64,000 bases of DNA from Argopecten irradians. Taxonomy: Eukaryota > Mollusca > Bivalvia > Pectinida > Pectinidae. A program made the position numbers and the translations under genes. The notes beneath the pieces are model-generated. The model saw only the letters and a program-made list of their open reading frames with translations, made no database searches and had not been told where the DNA came from. The first letter of the stretch is position 1; every line of letters starts with the position of its first letter. The DNA lies in NCBI RefSeq assembly GCF_041381155.1, contig NC_091134.1, positions 42,367,338 through 42,431,337 of the forward strand. The letters are read 5' to 3'. Below are positions 13,601-24,791 of the stretch, in pieces.

Positions 13601-16083
13601 AACGATGCAAACACGGCACAGTTTTTGAGTAAAAATAAAATGTGGACGGTTATTAGTTATGTGATATTGGAGTAACAGTACCGAACTTACAACGAAAATA
13701 ATATGTATATCTATATTGTTGCCTTTGAAACTTTATCCATAACGCTTACTAAAAAGCAGAAATATATCAATGGTATTTCTGATATATGTTCCTAAATCAC
13801 AGTTTAAGTGTAGATTTAAATTCATTATTTCAAAATTAAACTAAATCCTTAATATAGTATATTCATTGTCGACCGTTTTGTATCATACCGAGATTTAATA
13901 GTAATATTTGAACATTTATCGTATAATCCAAAAAGTAACCACATAAAGTGTTCAAATGAAAATTGAAATTACTTGTATACAGGCATTATAAATAGATATA
14001 ATATCTTGTACCTTTTTAAAAATATACTAAGTGATATTTAAATAAGCATATTTAGTGTGATAATGTTGTAACCTTTCTTGTATGACTATACATGTACATT
14101 TAGATTCGAAACGGTGAAAATACATGCTTAGAATTTTTACTAATACCTTAGAAATTACGGAAGATTGCTATATGCCACGATTCCGTAATTACAGTTCTAG
14201 ACTGGAATGATTTTTAAGGTTAAATCTTTAGTTGAAATAGTTCTTAGAACCATTTTTGTTTCTGAATAAGTCACCTTCCATTTTTGTTTTACCTGTGTAC
14301 GACATATATATATATGTGTGTATGTAATATATACTCCTAGGTATGATCAGGTATATTTTATTTCCATTTGCTTTTACATCTTCATTTTAAAAATGGAGGT
14401 GACAATAAAAAACCTAGAGCATAGATGTACGGGGTTTCCATAATTCAAATCACAATCCAATTAACGGATGTCCTAACCTGATTGACAGTAAGACAATAGC
14501 AAATACCCGATATAGTCCACCGAATAGCAAATTGCCCGCGGCCAGATAATTACAGGTGAGTTCGATGAATGGCGTTGTGTACAGGTAAACAACATCCTGG
14601 TCAAGGTATTACATAACCATCAAACCAAAGGCATGGCTAATTATATATCTATAATATCGGTGATTCTACTCGTATATCGATTAAAACTTGAAAGCGACCG
14701 CACGGTCTGAAAAAATAGTTTGTTTTGCTTAATATCTCGTTTATTTGATCTTTTATAATATCAAAAGTAAATATGGAAACGTTTTACGGTATTGAAATAA
14801 ATGTATCTCGATTTATTCGGTTAGCAACACACAATACAATGTTTGTAATGATCAATCATCGGTGTGTACGTATGTCAAGCATCATATCCTTGATGCTTTA
14901 ATCAAGGATTTCTTAAATTGTTACGTAAAATTTCATTTTACTGTCACAAACTTTGCATTTCACAATGAATCAAAGATACAGACTACAGGAAAATATTATC
15001 GAAATAAAGCATATTCGTTGCTGAACTCCTCGACAAAAAAATCTGAAACTTTTATTTCTGTGTGGATTTTCTTTCATAATTACACGAAGATACTTGCTAT
15101 TAGAGCATAAATTAGAGTATTTGAACCATCGAATTTCACTTATTTAGTTATAAAAATTCGAGCCAAAGTTATTGTACGATTAACTTCACTCAAAAGTAAT
15201 CATTAAAAAATCTTTGATCGGCTTTTCCTGTGACCGTCGATGTAAGTGATAGCACATCAGTTGTAGTACAGCTATAATCCACGGACTATTGTGACGTCAC
15301 ACGGTTTAGAGCTATAAAATATGCATAATCGGGTGGTCAGAAAATTTGACCTCGATATCAGCGGTTTACAGGTTATTCCGGTTGCGCGCGGCACGGAGAG
15401 GTTTCTACATGGTCTACTAAAGCCATTTCCAGTATAAACTGAAATCCTCCTCCATTTGCAAGACCTGCCACTTGTTAAGGGTTTTTTTCAATGAAAATTG
15501 CCAGTGAATTGCATTTAATTGGGTAATTATTTGTTATGAGATACCGTTATCACGGAATTATTCTTGACAAATCAAATAAAATGCAGCTCTTGAAAAAGAC
15601 CTGAATCAAGTCAGCATAGACACGTACAGTTTACGTTTCTCATCTTATATGTTTGACACATTTAATCAAGCCAAGTTACATAGTAGGTTAATCATTAAAA
15701 ATCAACTTCATTATGTCTAACTGGTAATTTTTGTAACATGTTTTATTAGCCAGTGTGTATACTTACTTAAAAGAAGCAGCCAAACCGATAGACTGTGGGT
15801 ACGAGGTTGCATTTCCCGCACCTACATCCCCTCTTAGACATTCGCTATCCCACTGGAAAGGCCCTATGCCGAGGCGAGGTATTGAAGGAGCTGGACCACC
15901 ATTCTTTCCTCCTCCGCCTTTGGACATTTGTAGAATGAGTTCAGATACATTTAGTCTATTAACCAAGTCTCTAGCCCGTTCAACGTAAGATAGAGATGTG
16001 TTCCTGAATGGATAATCTGATGTTACAACTCCTATCGAATAAACTGAAAGTAGGAAACAAGTCACATAGTAAACACCCGCCAT
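7640..16083 (-). CDS. Secreted GH3 beta-xylosidase-like glycosidase (3' end not found)
   Basis: Ten exons (5' to 3'): 16083-15767, 12708-12549, 12213-12043, 11407-11316, 10852-10366, 9968-9746, 9568-9479, 9004-8796, 8408-8205, 7808-7640, giving 707 residues plus one base. All have GT-AG borders and fit in phase. The start at 16083 has a strong context (AAAATGG) and begins a hydrophobic signal peptide of about 22 residues, so the enzyme is probably secreted or lysosomal. Family motifs in order: SPVINIMRHPLWGRNQ and ETYGEDP (exons 2-3), GGIMCSYN (exon 4), GFDGFVVSDAGAV with the expected nucleophile Asp277 (exon 5), the GH3 C-terminal domain (exons 6-8), YPFGYGLSYTQF and a fibronectin-III-like domain (exons 9-10). 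The family removes xylose or arabinose from plant or algal polysaccharide; exact substrate is not readable. About 40-60 C-terminal residues are missing compared with relatives. Intron 1 is 3 kb. The many introns argue against bacterial contamination. Confidence 0.9.
9060..9400. repeat. Diverged tandem repeat in GH3 intron 7
   Basis: Several decayed copies of a roughly 60-70 bp unit around AATCTGACTTAAAGGGGAGA and GACAACTG occupy the intron between GH3 exons 7 and 8. Copies are strongly diverged, so the array is old. Confidence 0.5.
10165..10325. repeat. Short tandem repeat in GH3 intron 5
   Basis: Three to four copies of a unit of about 45-55 bp containing TTGGTGACTTACAGCAAC and TTTATCTGGCTTATGA lie in the intron between exons 5 and 6, immediately downstream (in gene direction) of the exon 5 donor at 10365. 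Confidence 0.7.
11570..12094 (-). repeat. Minisatellite copying the exon 3 / intron 3 boundary of GH3
   Basis: The 3' end of GH3 exon 3, its splice donor and the first bases of intron 3 are repeated about eight times, with spacings of about 50-85 bp. Read on the minus strand, each unit runs CTCCAATTCAACGCTGAG then GTAAGTAGG. The true exon ends at 12043. The next copy, 51 bp downstream, has an intact GAG/GTAAGTAGG donor and stays in frame, so using it would add 17 residues that repeat the local peptide. The third copy has the donor changed to ATAAGT. Later copies keep or lose the GT variably and are not all in frame. Confidence 0.9.
12728..12795. repeat. AT-rich simple repeat in GH3 intron 1
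   Basis: A (TA/TTAA)-rich stretch of about 65 bp, some 20 bp upstream of GH3 exon 2. Low-complexity sequence with no further signal. Confidence 0.8.
13046..13080. repeat. Perfect 12-bp inverted repeat (hairpin)
   Basis: TCTGGGACAGCT at 13046-13057 is the exact reverse complement of 13069-13080, with an 11-base loop containing CCGCG. It sits in GH3 intron 1 in a patch richer in CpG than its surroundings (13000-13320). It may be the end of a fold-back transposon; no partner end was identified. Confidence 0.7.
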
Positions 16084-16377
16084 TTTGTTCAACTTATGAT
16101 CATGTGACAACAAAATCACGTGATAACAATCTGTCGGGAACAAGTTGTACTCCAGTCAACTGCAGCACCTTACCAGAAACATATACACATATGACCTTAC
16201 TCAGAAGCCGTGCTTATGTAGAAATGGAAAAATTGCTTACAACTCAGAATAAAAGCTCATCTAAAATATTCACTTATACAATTAAGTTTACCTAAAATCA
16301 AGGACGTAGATATTAAAATTAGACAAATTAAAAGAAAGCCGATATAGGCCTATTGTAGGTATAGCGGCTACATCCTA

Positions 16378-17431
16378 GATACTCCAGGGGTTCCGATCAC
16401 ATACGATCTCTACACCCCTGGACTATCTCATAGCAAAACTAGAGGCAACCGAACAGAACAGGTAATTTAGTCCTTTGATTTACATCAAAAGAGCCATATA
16501 ACGGTATACTGTGGTTGACTGTGTGACTTTGAAGTTGGGCGTCGCTCTCTCTGTAGTCTTCTAAGGAAATCTTTGCATGCCTATGATTCACAGTGTATGA
16601 ACGGAAGTGTATAGTATTTTTTAAATTTCGTAGTTGCGAGTCTGTATAGCGGTACTCGGTCACTTGCTAAGACAAATGAAACAATCGATCATGAACAATT
16701 TTTGCCAATTTTATTCATTCTATACGTGTTTGTTGTAATCTTCGGTTATAAACGGCGTTATGGATAGAAAATTGAACAACCAGTGACTAATGAAATGTTG
16801 AGGGTTAACCAGCATTAACACTTGAGACACTTTTTGTGAGGTGATCTGCTGTTCATCATCGAAGAATTGAGACACCCGCCTAATATTTTGCACTATTCTA
16901 AGGTACATGTATTCTGTCTGTCTTTCATTATTTCTATCACCATTACAGGTCTATAAATGAATCCAACAATATAAAACACATAAATACATCTTTATGGACA
17001 CAATATCTTTTACTTAATCGTATTTTGAAGTTGTAGGATGATCAGTTAAAATTGTATAGTCACTTGCATTGTTTTGAACTGGCGATGTATAGTTGCTTGC
17101 GAGGACACTTGTATAGTCGATGTATTATTTTCAAAATCATGTTCATGAATTTGTTTCTATACATGTTATGAAGACGTCTATAATGTTAAACATATTTGTA
17201 TTTACGAATAATGCCGATATTTGGTGTTTTACCGACCTGTATACCATGCCTGTTTTCATTCATCCCGCTTCGATACTCACAAGTGACGATACAAAAAGCA
17301 ACTTATGATTGTACTATAAACTTCCGTTCATACACTGTGATTGGTCAGAAATTTTCTTCTGAACTGCCTTCAGTTTTATGAGATAGTCCAGGGGTGGATA
17401 TAACGTCAGTTATGGTAACCCCTGGAGTATC
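16378..17431. mobile_element. Non-autonomous DNA transposon with composite inverted ends, about 1.05 kb
   Basis: The two ends are reverse complements of each other: GATACTCCAGGGGTT at 16378-16392 matches 17417-17431, and the inner block ACCCCTGGACTATCTCATA at about 16414 matches 17371-17394. Each end also folds on itself (CCAGGGGT against ACCCCTGG). A further inverted match, CACAGTGTATGAACGGAAG, lies inside near 16590 and 17320. No transposase reading frame was seen. It lies about 300 bp upstream of the GH3 start codon. Confidence 0.8.
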
Positions 17432-17989
17432 GATGATGAGCGGACTAGACTGGCCCTAGATGTTGATGGTTCTTTGAGTAAATCACACTATTTCGGTATT
17501 TAGTTTCAGTGGCTGGTTAAATGAATAATTCTTTCCTTATTCAAGGAAATTGCATCTCCTACGTACATAGTGGTACCATGATTTCGTAAAAACGAAATGG
17601 AAGGTATAGTTGAATGTTAGCTTTGGTGAATAAAGGGGTTGCTATTGCCGAAATTATTGACAATTTTTGAAATATGCAGGGTGATTTCTTTAAATCGAAA
17701 AGTGATCAATCTTTTAAGTATTTTGTGATAATCTACAAGATATGATTTTTTACCGATAAATAGGCGAAGGGGCAAATCTCTATACACGTCTTCCGCATAG
17801 AAAACAATACAATTATGTGAAATTACTGAATTTACATCTCTACAACATTTTATTAACCATGAGCTAAGGACGCTGAATTACGTCCAATAGTTTATTCAAC
17901 TATTCTTTGGGTCCCTTTCGTCACCGCAAGCTGTTCCTATGTTCCTATCCTTCTCCACAGGGATAGTCTGAGAATAGGTTACATTATAT

Positions 17990-18194
17990 CAGAGTGCCTA
18001 TTGGTCATTTTTAGACTTTTTAGTGGCTTAGATAAAACAAAAATCAGTAAAAATCATATTCTACATAATACTATACACCAGAAGGGGTAGAGTTTTGTCT
18101 CGGGGCTTTTCAACCCTTCGATCTGGTGTAGCCTAAGGATTTTACCGTTTTTAAACCAACCCTAAATCGTTTAAAATGGACAGTAGGCACTCTG
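17990..18194. mobile_element. MITE-like fold-back element, about 205 bp
   Basis: The ends CAGAGTGCCTATTGG (17990) and its near reverse complement at 18181-18194 bracket about 205 bp. Inside, TACACCAGAAGGG and CCCTTCGATCTGGTGTA form a second stem near 18072-18130. There is no coding sequence. Confidence 0.75.
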
Positions 18195-18285
18195 GTGGGT
18201 CCACATTGCAACAAACTATAAATAATTCCCAGATCCCTGTGAAAATACTATGTAAAGTTTAATTTTCACCGATCATGTTTTTTTC

Positions 18286-18854
18286 CAAATCTTTTTTTCG
18301 TCCGTGGTCTGTCGTCCGCACGTACGTTAACAACTCTTGTTGCCACTATTTCCCAGAAAGCACCTTATGGATCTCTCTCAAATTTCATATGTAGGTTCCG
18401 CTATGGCCCTAGTTTTGCATATTGCATTTAAGGACCGACTGGCAACCATCTTGGATTTTGATAGTTAAAGTTTGTTACCACTATTTCTCAGAAAGTACTG
18501 AAGGGATCTGTCTCAAATTTCATATGTATGTTCCCCTAGGGCCCTATTTGTGCATATTGCATTTTAGGATCGACCGGTTAATAAGATGGCCGACCGCTAT
18601 CTTGGATTTTGATAGTTGAAGTTTGTTACCGCTATTTCTCAAAAACGAATGAAGGGATATGTTTCAAATCTTGAACGTAGGTTCCCCTAGGGCCCTAGTT
18701 GTGCATATTGCCTTTCGGGATCAATCGGTAAACAAAATGGCCGACAGGCCACCATCTTTGATTTTGAGTTTGAAAAGCAGAGAAAAGGTCCCGGTTTAAA
18801 TTGTCAGACATAGATCATTCTTTGGTTGGCGACAAGATCCCTCTGGGATCTTTT
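18286..18854 (-). mobile_element. Pearl-like tandem-core element, copy 1
   Basis: Contains about two and a half monomers of roughly 151-155 bp, recognised by CATCTTGGATTTTGATAG, ATTTCATATGTA and TTCCCCTAGGGCCCTA. They are bounded by a TCCGTGGTCTGTCGTCCG end (about 18300) and a GTCAGACATAGATCATTC end (about 18805). Both ends and the core match the element at 22817-24140 in inverse orientation. The layout (unique ends, tandem core, ACGG-rich tract) fits what I know of bivalve pearl elements, often linked to Helentrons; family assignment is inference. Confidence 0.7.
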
Positions 18855-18859
18855 GTTTG

Positions 18860-20054
18860 TCTAGACCCCTTAAAACGACTAAAATTACTATTATGACGTA
18901 TACAATCTGATAACTAGTTTTCAACCCCCTTTTACAAATTGTTGATCTTTTGATATCTTCATTGTTCGAAGAGTTGTTCTATCTTGCATAACGGTATTGG
19001 AAGACAGACACTATACAGGTATAGCTTCATTAGCCCAATAGATCAATTGTATAATGAATGTACATGTACAGGTGTATTAAATATATGTCCATGTATATAG
19101 CATGACATGTTTATACTATACCTATATTACGGTACATAAAATTTCTAACTTAATAACGTAATTCAAAAGACTAATCCGTGTCTGTACGGACATACCGAGG
19201 TGCGGACCTTGATTGATCTATTGTTCATTCACAAGAGTGCGTAATACTATACTGGTATGGTCACTGGTATATCCAATTATCCATACATGTATAACATTAT
19301 ATTATTTATAACAACGATAAAAATCCAACACCCGTGTTACAGTTGACGGTAACTGACTTTGGAAGATACAAAGTAAGTGAACTAGTGATATAAAAAGGAC
19401 TACGATTTGTGTTATCACTTTCTAGGACAGGTATATGTTATAGGGTTGGCCCTTATAGAACATGCTAATACTTTGTCAGGAGAAATCTTTTTACTAGTAA
19501 TGATGTTTACTAGAAGGCTCAAATTGAATGTCATATTTGCTCAATCTTGAACACAAATTGCTCTATACTTATCATCTTCTTGTCGCTATTAAAATGTCTT
19601 TGAATATATTTGTATTATTTAACGGTATTGTCTAATATGCAGTAGAATTAAGTTCCCAATCTCCTCAAGTTAATTTGACATCTCCCAAATTTTTTTGAAT
19701 AACTTGAATTGCTCATTTTTTCTTATGTGTCCCTTGAAATGTCCGTTGGAAACAAGTAATTGCTGCAACTTCGTTTTGTGTTACGCAAACTCTGTTTTGT
19801 GTGTCAGAGAAGAGAATTATACAGAAAATTCGTTTATTATGGCACAGCCATCTGATGGAATATTAAGTTGTTCAATATTACTTTTGCTGCACCTGTAGGA
19901 AGGCAGAATTGCTTCGTCTGTCTCCATGTCACATCTCTTTGAATGCAGAATTCCTCCATATTTGTTTCATGAATTATCTAATCTTTGTTTCGCGTGGCTT
20001 TTCTTGTATAATTACTCAATATTCGTTGCATGCGGTGTATGTAGGATAAACGTC
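18860..20054. other. AT-rich intergenic DNA, no feature recognised
   Basis: No exon, transposon end or tandem repeat was recognised in this stretch between the pearl-like element and the repeat upstream of the CXorf38-like gene. Confidence 0.5.
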
Positions 20055-20059
20055 TCAAT

Positions 20060-20325
20060 GTAGTTACCGTATATTAACGACAATAAGCCTCCATCTCCCC
20101 CTTACATAAAATCTTTGAAAACCTTTTTCTGTGGTAGGGGCTCATTGTCCGCCACCTCCCCCTTATATAAATATGAAGTCTTCAAAAACTTTTTTTGTGG
20201 TAAGGGCTTATTGTCCGCCACTTCCCCAAAGGGTTTTTTAAGTGGTAAGAGCTTATTGTCCATCATTTTTGTGGTAGGGACTTATTGTCCGCCACTTCTC
20301 CCTTATAAAAAAATCTTTAAAATCG
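20060..20325 (+). repeat. About 80-bp tandem repeat just upstream of the CXorf38-like start
   Basis: Four imperfect copies of a unit containing TGTGGTAGGGGCTCATTGTC, CGCCACCTCCCCCTTATATA and AAATCTTTGAAAACC end about 35 bp before the ATG at 20359. Three copies carry a TATA-like CCTTATATAAA or CCTTATAAAA motif. The position suggests a duplicated promoter-proximal module, which is inference. Confidence 0.75.
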
Positions 20326-20358
20326 TCACATTAACATTTTAACGTTAATTTTTAGTAA

Positions 20359-21005
20359 ATGTCACTACCACGAAAGCAGTCACAGGAAAGTAAATTCCAA
20401 AACTGGCATGAAGTGGCAGTGGGGATATCCACAGCTACCCGAGGACTGGTGGACTACCTAAAGGACACTTCCATACATCTCCACACCTGTATAAAGGTGT
20501 CAGACCCCTGTGCTGGGCTAAGGAAGTGTAGTAACAATTGTAGCCAGCGCTACAGGGATCTCTTTGAGTGGTGCCCCACTTGTACAGAATGGCGAAACAG
20601 ATATTGAGGCACCACAGGTACAACTCTAGGGACGACGAGATACACTGGAGCAGAGTGGACTCCTCCCAGTGGCAGGAGAGCGTCGATGAGATGGTCAAGG
20701 TATACGGCCCCAACTGGTGGAAGGGCACACCAGCCTATACTTCTGATCTGGCAGTGAGTTTACACATACTTAACAACTGTAGCTCGTTCTGTGTCCCTGA
20801 GGAGGTGTGCCGGGCAGTGCGCAGTGTAAGACAGGGATATTTCACCCATGGTAGATTACAGATCAGTACACAAGAAAAGGACAATGCCTTAAAGACACTG
20901 ATACAGTTGTTAGAATCACCAGAGATAGCAAAGACTCGGTCAGGAAAACATGCCTTAAAGCTCCTGATTCTATTCACCAAGGTTCCTAATACAACCACAA
21001 GGTAA
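20359..21005 (+). CDS. CXorf38-like protein, interrupted by a one-base frameshift
   Basis: The first frame runs 20359-20607 and ends in CPTCTEWRNRY-stop. The second continues from about 20590 to 21005. Human CXorf38 has a matching run from its CxxC through EWK, ILRHH and HW, so the two frames are one gene. The break is in GCGAAACAG near 20590: one extra A in the A-run would restore EWRKQILRHH. Conserved features are Cys57, Cys61 and the CxxC pair (Cys72, Cys75), LxILNNCSSF, and an R-x5-H (RQGYFTH) where CXorf38 has R-x4-H, reminiscent of the HEPN RX4-6H motif. No intron splits the visible part, but AAG/GTAACT at 21001 just before the stop could be a donor. Biochemical function is unknown. The break could be a real mutation or an assembly indel. 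Confidence 0.75.
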
Positions 21006-22816
21006 CTGGATTCACAACACAAACACTATATCTTTATATAAAATCGGGCAGTGTTTTGTAACATGTCCAGTTCCACTTGTATGTATTATATCAATATATT
21101 TTGAACTGTATTTTTGTCGCCTTTTAGTGGGTTTTCCCCCCACAATTTATGTCGGGTAAGCATAATAGATGTATTATGAAAATAAATGAAAAGAAAACCC
21201 AATTTTATCTTGACATAGATTTCATTGAAATTAATTCAATTAAAGTTATATGTGCCGTAACTGGGCAAAAATTTTGACGTGCTATTTTTTCATCGTTAAT
21301 CTATTAAAAACCATAAGGTTTGATGAATAAAGCTGTAAAAATCATTCAAATGGCTTCAGATGACTTATAAACGTTAGTTATAACACCGAAATTTTGTACT
21401 GTAAAATTGTTGTTTTCATGCCTTAAATATGTTTACATGGAAACATACCTGCAGAAATCACTTTACAATTACTAATAACATTGTAAAAATGTGTAATGAA
21501 ATTGTAGACCACAATTTGGCTTCATGGTCTGACCGTATGTACTCATTTCACTTCACTATTGATGTAAATAAATGATTTTTGGCAGTACTGCCAAAATTCA
21601 TTTTCAGCTCTTATTTGTACATGTAAAATTAAAACCTATGCATTGAAAGTACTGTAATTTTCAAAAAGTTGGTAAATTTTGGTGATGAATAACATATTAA
21701 AAACTCATCTTGATTCGCGAGTATGAAAAATACGGCACATATAACTTTAACAGACAATAATTAATATGCTGTACATAACACAATAATCTGCTACCATGTT
21801 ACAGATCCAACACATAGCTCATTCACATCATTATGCAAAAAACAATAAACATCTATAATATCACATGATTGTTTAACAGACAACATTTCAAGCTTCAACA
21901 AGTGGGTTCAGGTTACAGTTAGTGTTTATATAAACATCAGAAAAATATAAGTATTAAACAGTCAGAATACTCTAGGATCAGTTTGAACAAGATGTACTGT
22001 ACAAAAACATTGAACAAGCATGCTCCGGTAACCTGTCCCTCGTGAGATCAAACAGATCATGTAACATTGAACTGAACACTGTAAAACAACTTTCTTCTGC
22101 TACTAAATTTCACGATTTACAATTCAAAAGAAATTGCGGATAATGAAAATAAAATTGAGTTATCTGTCAATATCAGTAAGGTAGTCATTCACAGAGATAA
22201 ACTTTCACATCAAATCGTAAACTTTGTGTAAGTAAATTGCACATGAAAGAAAGTTGATTTAATGTACCAGTTACTAGTATATAAAACAATTGGTTTTTTA
22301 CAGCTGAAACCGTAAAGTGAACAACCTAACTGAATTTCTGCTATAATTAAAAGAACTCAATATTTCTTTTGGTACAACAACCTATACAGATGTTCTGGGC
22401 TTTCACCTCTCTGGTGACTAGATCATGATAAGAGTTTTCAGGAGAATCAAATAAAAAAATCAAAGTTTTTCCTCATGATCATTTGAGGTTCAAATGGTTA
22501 GAGGTGAAGCCATAAGTCTCCTCCATGAACAATGTTGATAGGTAAGGCTCTTGTGTAAATTGATAAACACAATTAACAAGGGCAGTAACAATGGTAACAA
22601 TGGACGTAAAATGCAAAGCAAAAATAGTACTATTTGATTGATAAAAGCACATTATTAAGAATTAGTAAATAACAATTCAATAACAGGATAAATATCACGC
22701 CATTTATGTACTTTAAAATCATTTAATTCTACTTACAAAGTCAGTAAAAGCATGATGGTCAATATCTTAATATATAATACTAGTACCCGGTATCTGAGTT
22801 TCATATCAAAAGTAGA
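21006..22816. other. AT-rich intergenic DNA, no gene recognised
   Basis: Contains only short open frames and no recognisable transposon ends. If the CXorf38-like gene has further exons after a donor at 21001, they should lie here or beyond; none was recognised. Confidence 0.45.
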
Positions 22817-24140
22817 CCAGAGGGATCTTGGCGCCCACCAAAGAATGATCTATGTCTGACAATGGAAAGAGGGATCTTTTCTCTGCTTTTCAAACTTTTG
22901 CAAACATACTACATATAAAATTAGAGACAGATCGCTTCAGTACTTTGCCCTGGGGGATCAGAGCCATAAATTTTATTTACCAAGTTCTGTTCCCCCTCCC
23001 CCAAGGATGTTTGTGGCCCAAATTTGGTTCCAATCATGCAGAACTCTATAGGACTAGTAGCGATTTAAAGGATTTACCTCTATTTCCCCTATTGGGCCCC
23101 GCCCCTCCTGCCCTGGGGGATCAGAAGGGCCAAAATTTATACAAAGTTCTGTTCCCCTCCCCCAAGGATGTTTTGTGGCTGATTTTGGATTACAATCCAT
23201 GCACAAACTCTAGGACAAGTAGTGATTTAAAGGGATTTACCTCTATTTTTCCCTATTTGGCCCCCGACCTCCTGCCTCCTGGGGGGACAGAGCCAAAATT
23301 TATACAAGTTCTGTTCCCCCTCCCCAGGTTGTTTGTGGCCAATATTTGTTACCCCTCCAGCAACTCTGGGGGACCAGAGCCAAGGATATGTTGACGGTAC
23401 GGGCGGACGGACGGGACGACGCACGATGGTACAATGCCATGTGCCACATATGCTCATCCGAGACAAGTTCGGGCCAGGTGAGTAACAAACTTCAACTATC
23501 AAAATCCAAGATGGCTCCTTGGCGGCCAGCTTGTTGATCAATCGGTCCCAAATCGAAATATGCACAACAAGAGCCCTAGGGGAACCTATATATGAAATTT
23601 GAGAGAGATTCATTCAATACTTTCTGAGAAATAGTGATAACAAACTTTAACTATCAAATTCCAAGATGGCAGCCTGGCAGCCATTTTGTTGACCGATCGA
23701 TCCAAAAACGCATTATGCACAACTAGAGCCCTAGGGGAACTTACATATGAAATTTGAGAAAGATCCCTTCAGTACTTTGTGAGAAATAGCGATACCAATC
23801 TTTAACTATCAAAATCCAAGATGGCTGCCTGGCGGCCATTTTGTTGACCGATCGATCCAAAAACGCATTATGCACAACTAGAGCCCTAGGGGAACCTACA
23901 TATGAAATTTGAGACAGATTCATTCAGTACTTTCTGAGAAATAGCGATAACAAACTTTAAGTATCAAAATCCAAGATGGCTGCCTGGTGGCCATCTTGTT
24001 GACCGATTGGTCCCAATATGCACAACTAGCGCCCTAGGGGAACCTACATATGAAATGTAAGACAGATCCCTTCCGTACTTTCTGAGAAATAGCGATAACA
24101 AGAATTGTTAACGGACGGACCACGGACAAAATGAGATTTG
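22817..24140 (+). mobile_element. Pearl-like tandem-core element, copy 2
   Basis: Starts CCAGAGGGATCTTGGCGCC and ends GGACCACGGACAAAATGAG. It has two tandem blocks. Block 1 (about 22960-23390) has two to three monomers of about 160 bp with CAAGTTCTGTTCCCCCTCCC and GATTTAAAGGATTTACCTC. Then comes an ACGG-rich tract (GGGCGGACGGACGGGACGAC, about 23400). Block 2 (about 23490-24110) has four 155-bp monomers with ATCAAAATCCAAGATGGC, spaced at 23498, 23653, 23808 and 23963. Block 2 and both ends match 18286-18854 in inverse orientation. Open frames here, including one of 180 codons from 22852, are read-through of the repeats. Confidence 0.75.
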
Positions 24141-24539
24141 AATATGCTATTTTAGATAGATAGACAAATGGTTATACGTCTTTCTTGCTTTTAGAGATTT
24201 TTAGGTAAAATTTAAGCCCTACAAATATTTGAAAATAAATCTAACATAATTAATCAAACATTTGAAATCTGAGTCGTTGTGATGTTTAACAGTTTAAATA
24301 TGAACCCTACTGTTCTAGTTGTTCTAGGTTTTGTTCAATTACTATTCTCCTCTTTCCTACACATATGAACACATTATTTACAACAGCTCTGTCTTTTCAA
24401 TCACATCACCAAACCTATAAGGTCCTACATGACGGAGTCACTATTAAAGAGCTATCAATCTTCCTACATGATGGAGCCACAAAGAGATATCATATCAAAG
24501 GCAAATTAAATGTTAAGTCTTAAATCCTGTATCCTTAAA

Positions 24540-24690
24540 ACATGCTAGACGATGCCAGTGACAGATGACTTGCTAGACGATGCCAGTGACAGATGACTTG
24601 CTAGACGATGCCAGTGACAGATGACTTGCTAGATAATGCCAGTGACAGATGACTTGCTAGACAATGCCAGTGACAGATGACTGGGTAGAT
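24540..24690. repeat. 28-bp tandem repeat beyond the pseudokinase stop
   Basis: About five copies of a 28-bp unit (GACGATGCCAGTGACAGATG plus ACTTGCTA), followed by decaying versions to about 24720. It lies about 100 bp 3' of the pseudokinase stop codon, so it is probably in the 3' untranslated region of that gene. Confidence 0.9.
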
Positions 24691-24791
24691 AAGCTGCTAG
24701 ACGAAGCTACAGGTAATCCGGTAGATGAAATACAAGGTGATACGTCAGATGAATGTTACAAATGATTAAGGAGATGGTCTGCTAGTCGGTT

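Noticed and set aside
22852-23394. A 180-codon frame beginning MSDNGKRD
   Set aside because: It covers the end and tandem core of a pearl-like repeat; the same element at 18286-18854 is interrupted by stops, and the peptide itself repeats with the monomer.
23227-23923. Minus-strand frames with recurring NLSQISY-GSPRALVVH peptides
   Set aside because: The peptide recurs with the 155-bp monomer in several repeat copies; it is repeat translation, not a gene family.
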